Part shown: positions 1-10,745 of the stretch, one piece after another
How positions within the stretch are numbered: position 1 is the first letter of the stretch
Layout of the letters: each line of letters opens with the position of its first letter
NCBI GenBank assembly: GCA_963930775.1
Contig: OZ005689.1
Span: 1,550,001-1,614,000 of the forward strand
DNA from: Cliona cf. orientalis
Taxonomy: Eukaryota; Porifera; Demospongiae; Clionaida; Clionaidae
Length of the DNA stretch: 64,000 nt
Reading direction: 5' to 3'
The notes under the pieces: model-generated
What the model was told of the DNA's origin: nothing
The model's database searches: none
Seen by the model: the letters and a program-made list of their open reading frames with translations, nothing else
Program-made: the position numbers and the translations under genes

Positions 1-157
1 AAATAATATAACAATCTCCCCCTCTCCCCTCCTACTCTCCCTCCCCAGGCCTCCCAATCATCATCATCATCACCACCTTCCTACCCCTATGAATGTGCAC
101 CAGTATATCCAGTAATACAGCTTGACATGGTGTTGGTTCTCATAGCTACAATACCGT

Positions 158-309
158 AGTATCACGGGTAAGTGCCCATTCACGGGCACTTAATAAATTT
201 ATTTAACGCATGGATGCTAGCTGCACAGAACATGCTACATTGAGCCCATGAAATGCGGTGCATACCATGAGTGTTTACCCAGGAGTGGACGCCTGCCCGG
301 GACACTATA
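158..309. mobile_element. MITE-like element, TAGTGT-ended family, copy 1
   Basis: The ends are inverted copies of a TAGTGTCCCGGGCAAG-like motif: the left reads TAGTATCACGGGTAAGTGCCC and the right ends in GCCCGGGACACTA. The same ends and similar interiors occur at 35952-36126 and 37535-37707. No coding capacity. This copy is the most diverged of the three. Confidence 0.5.
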
Positions 310-491
310 GTACTGTACTGTACATACATACAATTGCCTAGAAACAACTCTAATCTTAAAATACACAGGTTGGGTTACATGAAAGTGGATACAAGAATTG
401 AAAGAAATCACTGGTGCATTCTCAAGTTACAGATTCCTTACTGGTGTATATGCCCACACACAATATGCATTTTTGCAATGCACTCATCAAT

Positions 492-670
492 TTACCCTTT
501 CTCCCTCCCACCTCTCTCTCCCCTCTCTCTCCCTTCCTCTCTTTCTCTCTCCCTCCCTCTCTCCCTCCCTCCCTCCCACCTCTCTCTCTCTCTCTCTCTC
601 CCTCCCGCTCTTTCTCTCTCCCCCTCCCCCCCTCTTTCTCCTCTCTCTCTCTTTCTCTCCCTCCCTCCCA
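492..670. repeat. CT-rich low-complexity block
   Basis: Long stretch of CTCTCT and CTCCCTCC runs on the plus strand. It produces spurious Ser/Leu/Pro frames on one strand and Arg/Glu frames on the other. Confidence 0.9.
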
Positions 671-1577
671 CTGGATCATTCCTCGTGTCATGCTTACCAA
701 TTAACACATGCGCTTTCCTACACTTGTTTGTCAGAGGATAGGGCAGAATTTTTGTAAAATAAATGAAATGTGTAGAAAAGTTTGTCCTATCCTACACACT
801 TCCTAAATGCATGAAATCCATAATATTTTGTCTAGTGGATCCCTCACTCTCTCTCTTCCTCTCTCTCCCTCTCTCTCTCCCCTCTCTCCTCTTCTGTCTC
901 TCACACTCTTATTCTGCATCACTGTCTCGAATATGCAAGTTTATTTGCGTACACACACACAAACGGTACATACACACTCTCTGTCCCTCCCCATATCTAT
1001 CAGTATCTGCTATTCCATTGTACACACACACACACAATACACTCCCACCTCTCTTTCCAAATACGCCCCACAGTAGACAAGGCCTGTTTACACAGCATTG
1101 TTATTTGCAGTTCTTATCACGAGTTAATATGGTCACACGATCACTCACACACTCACACACACACAGCCTATTTCAACATCATACCATTCAAAAAAGGACC
1201 TACAAAAGTCCTTGAGGTAGTAATATTGTTTTACACAATGTCATCCACTCACGGAAGTGATATGGGAACTGTTCGTGATAAGAAGTATATAGTAGAAGGG
1301 GAAAATGAGTTCCTTTTGTAAGGGTTGCCTGACAAAAATAATAAATAGCCTGTCCAAAATATCTTTTCTAATTATGTCATGAGATCCTTTCCCTAAGAGT
1401 GCAACGTCGGAGCAAAAGCCCTTACAGGCTACACACACCAACTGATTGTAATTAACTTTTGCAATACACCTGACTGGGCCATACTTTTCATCAACAGAAC
1501 AGGTACAAAACACTATGAAAGAAAGTTGATTCCATTTTTAAGAGCTACAATGTATCTGACCAATTATATAGTCACAG

Positions 1578-1597
1578 AGAGAGAGAAAGAGAAAGAG

Positions 1598-1652
<55 letters not shown>

Positions 1653-1672
1653 AAGAGAGGGAGAGAGAGAGT
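1578..1672. repeat. (GA)n microsatellite
   Basis: Nearly pure GA repeat with a few AAAG interruptions. A shorter GA tract lies at the matching place downstream of the second peroxidase gene (about 5720-5762), so the tract predates the duplication and has changed length since. Confidence 0.9.
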
Positions 1673-2041
1673 GGTGATGACTTCAATAGTATGGTTTTAC
1701 AATTCACCCCATTTTTGGCAAAATCCTTAGTCATCTTCTGCCTCATGCCTGAAGCATATCAGGCTCACCCATACACTGGAGAGCAAGAAATTTCTAAACA
1801 TCTACTAGTAGTTGATATCGTTAAGAAGTTTCGCAAAAGCACAGCGATATTCTCAATTCAGAGCAACAACAGAGAAATCACTTTCACAAAATTTGACAAC
1901 AATATAAATTACACGTGCATGAATTATCTAATATCAAACACACTAGCTACACAAAAATATTGAAAAACTTGTGAGTACGTTCATACCTATGAACTACCAT
2001 TATTAAATTTTTTTAAAAAGTTTTTGACGGCAGCAACAAAT

Positions 2042-5000
2042 TCAGATACTCTTCAGGGCTGATTCGAGTTCTTTGAGAAGCATCTCGTCTGTCGCCTCCG
2101 CTTTGGCCTTGGTATCCTTGGCCACACCCACTTTCTTTGCCTCCTCGGACATAGCCACCTTCTTTAAGTGCTTGTTCCTCGACTGTAGAATCTTCATGAC
2201 ATCATCAGTAATTTCCACCTCCATCTTTTCTCCGACCTTATTATCACCATCAACACCTGCACCCTCATTGGCTTGGCTAGCCAGTTCCTGCTCAAGAGCC
2301 TTAGCCTCGGAAGTAAAAGTTGAGAACTCGAAAGTGAAAGCAAATTCGTTCCGTGAAGCCTCGCATGCCTCCATGCTGCGAAAGAGTCCGCCTCGCTTTT
2401 CATCGAAGAGAGCTGAAGGCAATTCTGCTCGGTAGATGGAAGAGCTCTCAGAGTTGCTCGGAGGGAGATTGTCTTCGGGTGAGATCGACAGATCCTCCAG
2501 GAGCTGTCGCGTAGAGAAAACGACGAGATCGACAGGAATGGTGGGAGTTGGGCACTGGATTTGGACGCACTGGAACTCGTTCCTACGGCTGGGAGGGACA
2601 CGCCTTTCGGTGAAGATGAATTCTGTAGAGACGGATCGGCTGAAGACCGAGATCGGGACCTCAACGTTACGTGGTCGGATTCGAGCACGGAAGTAGCAAG
2701 CGTCTTCGGAGAAAACAGTGTAGTCGAATTGTGGTAGTTGAGAACAAGGAATACGGCTCTGGTTGGAGAGGAAGGCATCGGGCTGGATACTCAGGATCTG
2801 GTCTGAAGTATCACAGAGAACATTGGAAATTGATCGGAGTCGGATTTGCTTGAGTTGGTCCTCCGTGAAGACACCGGGCTGACGGTAGAAGAACCGATCT
2901 CCATCTCGCACACGGCTGAAGGTGAGGCCAAAGATGCAAGAAAAGGTAGCACCAAGGAGAGAGTCGGGAAGCCTCTCCTCTGCCAATCCACCAATCCACA
3001 AGTCGAGTGTCTCCAAGGAGCCATAGAGCTGCAAGAAACGTACGAGAGTGAGCTTGTTTTCAAAGTCCGAGACTTTACCGAATACTTCGTAGCAGAAGTT
3101 TCTCCAGATAGGGTAAGGGGCCAGTCCGTGTTCGCGCCCACGCTGAAGATTGAGGGAAGCGAGATCAAGAGGGATAGAGAAGGTGTTAGCAAAGAGCTGA
3201 GTGGTGAGGACGCTGTTCATAAATTCGTCCATCCTTCGAGAGTTGACGCTAACCCAACCCCTAGCTATGGGGTCAGTACCCAAGCTGATTCTGAATTGGT
3301 CTGGGTTGAAGAAAGCATTCACGAGATTCAGAGGGCCAATTGGCAAAGGCTTGAAATTGACATCAAGACGATCAAACTGTGGACGGATCAGACTGTGTCC
3401 ATAGCGGTAGGCAGCCGTAGCAAAACTGTTAGGAACACTAGGATCTACTTTTGGATTGTATCCTTTGAAAGGTCCAATAAAGAAATCGTAATTCTTGTAG
3501 CCGAGAACTTTTGGGAGGTAGTCTTCGTACGTGATCTTTTGAACTAGAGCTCCTATGATTCGACGACATTCTTGGTATAGCCGCTCATCGTCCCAGAATG
3601 GGTTGATACGGGCGAGGTTCTTTGCGCATAAGTTGTGTTCACGTACCCATATAGTGTGCATGACAGTAAGGGAGAACTGCTCATTGCAACGAACCTCACC
3701 ACAGAGGAAGCAGTCCATTCGGTTGGGGCATTGGATACGGTTTTCTTGATCAACGGGTAAAGATGGCTGGCGACCGGGGAAAGGAGGACCAGTTAAAAGA
3801 AGACCACCTCGGAAAGCACGTACAGCCTTAGCCAATTCCTCGTTGGAGCCATAAATCATGGAGCCATCGATGAAGGAGGTAAGATCATTAATTTGTTCAC
3901 GAGGGTTGAAGGAAAGAGGTTTCTCAAATTCGCAGACGGGAAGTGATCGACGGAGAGGTAAGCAGTTGGCGTTATTTGGGGTCCCGACTCCAAAAGTCCT
4001 GTCCAGATCTGGTACTGGAATGGGTTGACAGATTTCTGTCTTCTTGCATCCTTCGCATTCCTCTTCCAGCTCAGGTCCAAGATCAAGATCATGATCCAGA
4101 AACTGTCCCCACTGCATGAGAAGATGAGTGAATGGAAGTTCGTCCTGTGTTACGTTCAAGATGACTGTCTCACTAATCTGTCGAGGGCTGGGGTTGGGTG
4201 GCACAAATGGACCGATATTCATGATGGAGTCTTCCTTTTTCTCTCCACTCATGGCCTGCAGGGTACCACGCAGAGAACTGATTCCATCTTCGTACAGCGG
4301 TGGTGTCAGTCGAGCAAATGGAGTACGAGCAGCACCGAGTATTGGATTAAGGAGATTATTGCACGTCCCGTTGATGGTCCTGAATCGGTTCACGGTGGGA
4401 AAACGACAGCTAGGGGCCTTGATGAGCTCACCGCATTCACTCTCCTCAAACATCTCCCCGATTTCTTCTGGACGCAGCAAACTACCTGGTCGCTGAAAGA
4501 GCTCCTCAGCAAGTGCTTCAGCATGCGCCATCGGTGAATCCGCATCTTGTTGAGCTACCTTCCTGTTTCGTCTGATTTCCGAGAGCTTCCTGTCAGCTCT
4601 TCTCACCATTTGTTCGTATCTCAACTGAGCTTGTCCGAGTTTCAAGGCCCCTTTAGACGGCCGCTTGAAGAAACGTGCAAGCAGTTGTGAGCTGGTGTAT
4701 TTGCCATCTTTTTCGTTTTGAGTTTGCACACGATTCTTTCTTGCCTCCTCCTTGGCCTTGAATTCAGCTTTCACCTCTTCTATTGTCTGTGCAATAACTT
4801 GTTTGCGTTCTACAAAGTAAAAAAACAAGTACAGTAAAAGAATTCAATTAAACCTACACATTTAGTGATTAGTGATCAAAACTATTGTAATAGCCTAAAT
4901 TGCGCTTATGAACTGGCAATTGTTGTATATTACCCCACAAGTTCACCAAACTTGCAAAAATATAACTCGAATACTGCACAGTTGGAAGTTAGAATAAAAT

Positions 5001-5211
5001 TGTTGCAAATACTGTTCCAATGATTGCAAATTTTAGCAAAATTATAGTATACACACATCATGCCATACACACAGTTTAATTAACTACCATTCATTAACCA
5101 TTTCAATTTCTTACCTTCTTTTGTGATGTAGTCATCAGCCTTCTCAGCAGCCAACACAGTAGCCGATGCTGCTACAGCCAACAAAACTACCATGCACAAC
5201 AATCGCTGCAT
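2042..5211 (-). CDS. Secreted animal haem peroxidase, copy 1
   Basis: Exons on the minus strand are 5115-5211 (start ATG at 5211) and 2042-4809, joined in phase 1 and giving 954 residues. Exon 1 encodes a signal peptide (basic start, Leu/Val/Ala core, about residues 1-22). Residues about 33-165 are charged and probably coiled coil. The peroxidase domain follows, about 165-700. Motifs recognised: WGQFLDHDL with distal His272 and Asp271; RCNE with catalytic Arg406 and haem-ester Glu409; YRYGHSL with proximal His504; and LNLQRGREHG. By family knowledge such enzymes oxidise halides or thiocyanate with H2O2, or cross-link matrix. The position of the myeloperoxidase haem-linking Met is Gln here, as in peroxidases with only ester links. 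The last roughly 250 residues are an extension I do not recognise, ending in a charged helical tail. Substrate is unknown. Confidence 0.92.
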
Positions 5212-5279
5212 TGTCTCTCTCTCTAGCTAGCTAGCTCCAACTGACTTTGACTGCTAGTAGAGAGTTGCAAGGCAGCACT

Positions 5280-5287
5280 CTTATATA
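5280..5287 (-). promoter_or_regulatory. TATA box of peroxidase copy 1
   Basis: TATATAAG on the minus strand, about 69 nt upstream of the start codon. The surrounding 150 bp are nearly the same as those upstream of copy 2, so both genes probably share regulation. Confidence 0.6.
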
Positions 5288-6157
5288 TTATGCAACCCAA
5301 GTTTCACTGTTTTGAAAACTAGCACAAACTGAACATCACATGAGATACAGGCTGGTTTTATAAACTAACAAGGTGTATCATATTTGGTTAGTGCCTTGTA
5401 TACTTTATGTGTGCATATAACAATGGATGCTTCCCTAGACTGAGAACTGCTGATAAACGCATGATCACTACGCAGCAAGATCCATAGAAGATCAGACCGC
5501 CAAACTGCGGAATTTAATTCCCCGCCAAATTTTCCGGCTATACGGTATGTCATGAGATCATTTCCCTTAGAGTGCGACGTCAGAGAAAAAAAGCGCTTAC
5601 AGGCTACACAACTGATTGTAATTAACACAACTGACTGGGCATATCATTATTAATAAGCAAAGCAGACACATAATACTATGGAGAAAGTTAATTCTATTTT
5701 TAAGAGGTATATTTTTGGCAGAGAGAGAGAGAGAGGGAGAGAGAGAGAAAGAGGGGGAGAGAGGTAGGTGATAATTTCACTAGTACGCCTTTACAATTCA
5801 CCTCCATTGTCAGCAAAACTCTGAGTCATCTGCTGCTTCATGCCTGAAGCATATCGATCAGGCTCACCCACAGACTGCAGAGCAAGAACTCTTTAAACAA
5901 ATACTAGCAGTTGATATCGTTAAGAAGTTTCGCAAAAGCACAGCTATATTTTCAATTCAGAGAAACAACAACAGAGAAATCACTTTCACAAAATTTAATA
6001 ACAATATAAATTACATGTGCATGAAATAAAAATCTGATATCAAACACACTAGCTAGGTAAAAAAGATTAAAATCTATTAAAAGCTTGTGAGTACGTTCAT
6101 ACCTATGAACTACCATTATTAAATATTTTAAAAAGTTTTTGATGGCAGCAATAAATT
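5288..6157. other. Intergenic spacer between peroxidase copies 1 and 2
   Basis: It holds the upstream region of copy 1 and the downstream region of copy 2. The downstream part resembles 1240-2041 and the upstream part resembles 9390-9620. A short GA tract lies near 5720-5762. No further gene was seen. Confidence 0.7.
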
Positions 6158-9100
6158 TTAGATACTCTTCAGGGCTGATTCGAGTTCTTTGAGAAGCATC
6201 TCGTCTGTCGCGTCTGCTTTGGCCTTGGCATCACTGGCCACACCCACCTTCTTCGCCTCCTCGGACATAGCCACCTTCTTTAAGTGCTTGTTCCTCGTCT
6301 GTAGAATCTTCATGACATCATCGGTAATTTCAACTTCCATCTTTTCTCCGACCTTATTATCACTGTCAACACCTGCACCCTGATTAGCTTGGCTAGCCAG
6401 CTCCTGCTCAAGAGCCTTAGCCTGGGAAGTAAAAGTAGAGAACTCGAAAGTGAAAGCGAACTCGTTCCGTGAAGCCTCACATGCCTCCATGCTGCGGAAG
6501 AGTCCGCCTCGCCTTGCATCGAAAAGAGCTGAAGGCAATTCAGCTCGATAGATGGAAGAGCTCTCAGCGTTGCTCGGAGGGAGGTTGTCTTGGGGTGAGA
6601 TCGACAGATCCTCCAGGAGCTGCCGCGTAGAGAAGACGACGAGATCGACAGGAATGGTGGGAGTTGGGCACTGGATTTGGACGCACTGGAACTCGTTCCT
6701 GCGGCTGGGAGGGACACGCCTTTCGGTGAAGATGAATTCTGTAGAGACGGATCGGCTGAAGACCGAGATCGGGACCTCAACATTACGTGGTCGGATTCGA
6801 GCACGGAAGTAGCAAGCATCTTCGGAGAAAACAGTGTAGTCAAATTGTGGTAGTTGAGAACAAGGAATACGGCTCTGGTTGGAGAGGAAGGCATCGGGCT
6901 GGATACTCAGTATCTGGTCTGAAGTATCGCAGAGAACATTGGAAATTGATCGGAGTCGGATTTGCTTGAGTTGATCCTCCGTGAAGACACCGGGCTGACG
7001 GTAGAAGAACCGATCTCCATCTCGCACACGGCTGAAGGTGAGGCCAAAGATGCAAGAAAACGTAGCACCAAGGAGGGAGTCGGGAAGCCTCTCCTCGGCC
7101 AATCCACCAATCCACAAGTCGAGCGTTTCCAAGGAGCCATAGAGCTGCAAGAAACGCACGAGAGTGAGCTTGTTTTCAAAGTCCGAGACTTTACCGAATA
7201 CTTCGTAGCAGAAGTTTCTCCAGATGGGGTAAGGGGCCAGTCCGTGTTCGCGCCCGCGCTGAAGATTGAGGGAAGCGAGATCAAGAGGGATAGAGAAGGT
7301 GTTAGCAAAGAGCTGAGTGGTGAGGACGCTGTTCATAAATTCGTCCATCCTTCGAGAGTTGACGCTAACCCAACCCCTAGCTATGGGGTCAGTACCCAAG
7401 CTGATCCTGAATTGGTCTGGGTTGAAGAAAGCATTGACGAGATTCAGAGGGCCAATTGGCAAAGGCTTGAAGTTGGCATCAAGACGATCAAATTGTGGAC
7501 GAATCAGACTGTGTCCATAGCGGTAGGCAGCCGTAGCAAAACTGTTAGGAACACTAGGATCTACTTTTGGATTGTATCCCTTGAAAGGTCCAATAAAGAA
7601 ATCGTAATTCTTGTAACCGAGAACTTTTGGGAGGTAGTCTTCGTATGTGATCTTTTGAATTAGAGCTCCTACGATTCGACGACACTCTTGGTACAGCCGC
7701 TCATCGTCCCAAAATGGGTTGATACGGGCAAGATTCTGTGCACACAAGTTGTGTTCACGCACCCAAATGGTGTGCATGACAGTGAGAGAGAACTGCTCAT
7801 TGCAACGAACCTCACCACAGAGGAAGCAGTCCATTCGGTTGGGGCATAGGATACGCTTTTCTTGATCGATGGGTAAAGATGGTTGGCGACCGGGGAAAGC
7901 AGGACCAGTCAAAAGAAGACCACCTCGGAACGCACGTACAGCCTTAGCCAATTCCTCGTCAGAGCCATAGATCATAGAGCCATCAATGAAAGAGGTAATA
8001 TCGTTGATTTGTTCACGAGGATTGAAGGTGAGTGGTTTCTCGGATTCGCAGACGGGAAGTGATCGACGGAGAGGCAAGCAGTTGGCGTTATTTGGTGTGC
8101 CTTTTCCAAAAGTCCTATCCAGATCTGGTACTGGAATGGGTTGACAGATTTCCGTCTTCTTGCATCCTTCGCATTCTTCTTCTAGCTCAGGTCCAAGATC
8201 AAGATCGTGATCCAAAAACTGTCCCCACTGCATGAGAAGATGAGTGAACGGAAGTTCGTCCTGTGTTACGTTCAAGATGACCGTCTCGCTAATCTGTCGA
8301 GGGCTGGGGTTGGGTGGCACGAATGGACCAATATTCATGATGGAGTCTTCCTTCTTCTCTCCACTCATGGCCTGCAGGGTACCACGCAGAGAACTGATTC
8401 CATCTTCGTACAGCGGTGGTGTCAGTCGAGAAAATGCAGTACTAGCAGCACCGAGTATCGGATTAAGGAGATTATTGCACGTCCCATTGATGGTCCTAAA
8501 TCGGTTCACGGTGGGAAAACGACAGCTAGGGGCCTTGATGAGCTCACCACATTCGCTCTCCTCGAATAGCTCCCCTATTTCTTCTGGACGCAGCAAACTA
8601 CCTGGTCGCTGAAAGAGCTCCTCAGCAAGTGCTTCAGCACGCGCCATCGGTGAATCCGCATCTTGATGAGCTACCTTCCTCTTTCGCCTGATTTCCGAGA
8701 GCTTCCTGTCTGCTCTTCTCACCATTTGTTCGTACTTCAACTGAGCTTGTCCGAGTTTCAAGGCCCTTTTAGATGGCTTCTTAAAAATTCGTGCAAGCAG
8801 TTGTGAGCTGGTGTATTTGCCATCTTTTTCGTTTTGAGTTAGCACGTGGTTCTTTCTTGCCTCGTCCTTGGCCTTGAATTCAGCTTTCACCTCTTCTATA
8901 GTCTGTGCAATAACTTGTTTGCGTTCTGCAAAATAAAAAAAACAAATGCAATAAAACCATTCAGTTAAAATTTACACATTTATAAATTATTAGTGATGTC
9001 ATTGCTCAAAACCATCATAATTTAATAGCCTAATGAACTGGCAATTATAGAGCACTAGTTCACTAAAACTTGCAAAAATTACTGCACAGTTGGAAGTCAG

Positions 9101-9312
9101 AATATAAATTTGCACTTACATTGCCAATTTCAGCAAAATGACAGTATTCACACACACAAAACATGCCATGCACACACAGCTATCTATCATCATTCCATAT
9201 TTTCAAATTTCTTACCTTCTTTTGTGATGTAGTCATCAGCCTTCTCAGCAGCCAACGCAGTAGCCGATGCTGCTACAGCCAACAAAACTACCATGCACAA
9301 CAATCGCTGCAT
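6158..9312 (-). CDS. Secreted animal haem peroxidase, copy 2
   Basis: Exons are 9216-9312 and 6158-8925 on the minus strand, with the same sizes (97 and 2768 nt), same phase-1 join and same length (954 residues) as copy 1. All haem-pocket motifs are intact: WGQFLDHDL, RCNE, YRYGHSL and LNLQRGREHG. The protein differs from copy 1 by scattered substitutions in the N-terminal third and the C-terminal tail. A stretch of about 300 residues from the proximal-His side through the start of the C-terminal extension shows no amino-acid change that I could find. Introns, promoter and 3' flank also match, so this is a recent whole-unit tandem duplication of about 4.1 kb. Both copies look functional. Whether they differ in substrate or expression cannot be read from the sequence. 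Confidence 0.92.
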
Positions 9313-9378
9313 TGTCTCTCTCTCTCTAGCTAGCTCCAACTGACTTTGACTGCTAGTAGAGAGTTGCAAGGCAGCACT

Positions 9379-9386
9379 CTTATATA
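9379..9386 (-). promoter_or_regulatory. TATA box of peroxidase copy 2
   Basis: TATATAAG on the minus strand, about 67 nt upstream of the start codon, in the same context as that of copy 1. Confidence 0.6.
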
Positions 9387-10745
9387 CTATGCAACCCAAG
9401 TTTCACTGTTTTGAAAACTAGCACAAACTGAAGATCACATGAGATACAGGCTGGTTTTATAAACTAACAAGGTGTGTCATATTTGGCTAGTACATTGTAT
9501 ACTTCATGTATGTGCATGTGATAATGGATACTTCCTTAGACTGAGAGCTGCTGATAAAAGCATAATGTGATGACTGTGCAGCAAGCTCCATAAAAGGTCG
9601 AATCTAGGATGTCTGAAAACTGAGAAGTTATGAGGCGTCTAAGAGCTATGTAAATTAATACCATATACACTTAATCATAGTCACACTATACAATTATACA
9701 CACAAGAATTTCAGGGAGGAGTGTGGTTTCAATGATTTAATGAGTCTTGAGTTGCTGAGTAGTGAGTAGCGTTGATCGATTGTATATACATTCTCAACAT
9801 GAAAGAATTCACAACATACTACGGTAACCAATGAAGCCTCTCATTACTAATAATGACCGTAACAAGCTCGTGCAGGTGCAGTAGGGCCGGCCAGGGCTTC
9901 TAGGCCACACCCACTAGATATAATCCACACCCACTGCAGTTGTATGGTGGTAATTCTCACAACATACACAACATCATCCGAGCCATACATATAGACCTAC
10001 CAGATAATGGTACACAGTGACTTGTATGTTTCTTGTAAGCAGTGCTTTACAATCATTGCTTTCGGCATTGAACTGTTTTTCTCAAATCATGTATGGAAGC
10101 ACACTTTATACTTTTAACAAAATAAAAAGCAAAACAACCCTCTTATTTTTGAATGTGTATTTTAGCACTAAATACACGAACCTCCTCCATGAGGTTAGTT
10201 ATTGGCTAGAGAGGAGTTCAAGAAAAGATTATCAAGACAGAATCCAGACAAGAGCAAGTCTGATTCTTCATTCCACCCATAGCAACATGTTTCAGAGCTC
10301 CTGGATTTTGTCTGGTCGTATGACTACTACAGTGTTCTTCCTAGCATACCTACCAGATATCAGCCCAGTACGCCTTGAATATTGGCTTTCCTTTGACGTG
10401 GAGAATGGGGCGGGGCCAAAAGCTTTGTTGCGGTTACAGGCTCCATTCAAATCACACCCTCCCACTACATCATAGCCTTGGCTTGGGAAGGACACTAGGG
10501 AGAGCGCTTGTATTGGTGGGAATCATTCGTGAGTGAATTGAAAGCTAAATGTTTATTATAGCAATACAGTTAATACATGCAAATATCTCACTTTCAGCAT
10601 GAAATAACCTTTTATTGTTTTGTTACACGTATATGCACAATGTATGTCATAAATAAGACGCTATCATAATAACAATATGTTTATAATATGGACAGGGACT
10701 AAAAAGGGGAAACAGCAGTTCAATCGAGCCTTTGTCTCCTCATCT
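9387..10745. other. Intergenic spacer between peroxidase copies 2 and 3
   Basis: The first 230 bp are the duplicated upstream region of copy 2. The rest, including 10190-10500, contains open frames without recognisable motifs or splice pattern. I see no gene. Confidence 0.6.

Larger units (their letters stand above)
1..2041. other. Intergenic, repeat-rich; no gene seen
   Basis: No credible coding region was seen. The stretch holds a small inverted-repeat element (about 158-309), a CT-rich block (492-670), shorter CT and CA runs (841-1165) and a GA run (1578-1672). The part from about 1240 to 2041 resembles the DNA at about 5540-6157 and is the downstream flank of the duplicated peroxidase unit. 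Long frames here are translations of CT/GA repeats. Confidence 0.7.

Noticed and set aside
271..757. Open frames rich in Ser/Leu/Pro on plus and Arg/Glu on minus
   Set aside because: They are translations of CT/GA repeats; the same applies at 1526-1963, 30749-31028, 34662-35020 and 42037-42415.
2073..4537. Long plus-strand frames opposite the peroxidase exons (also 6189-8612 and 10677-13344)
   Set aside because: Antisense shadows of conserved coding exons; they have no motifs of their own and follow the codon pattern of the minus-strand protein.
10017..10475. A 152-codon plus-strand frame between peroxidase copies 2 and 3
   Set aside because: No recognisable motif, low-complexity start, no splice partner and no support from the flanking pattern.
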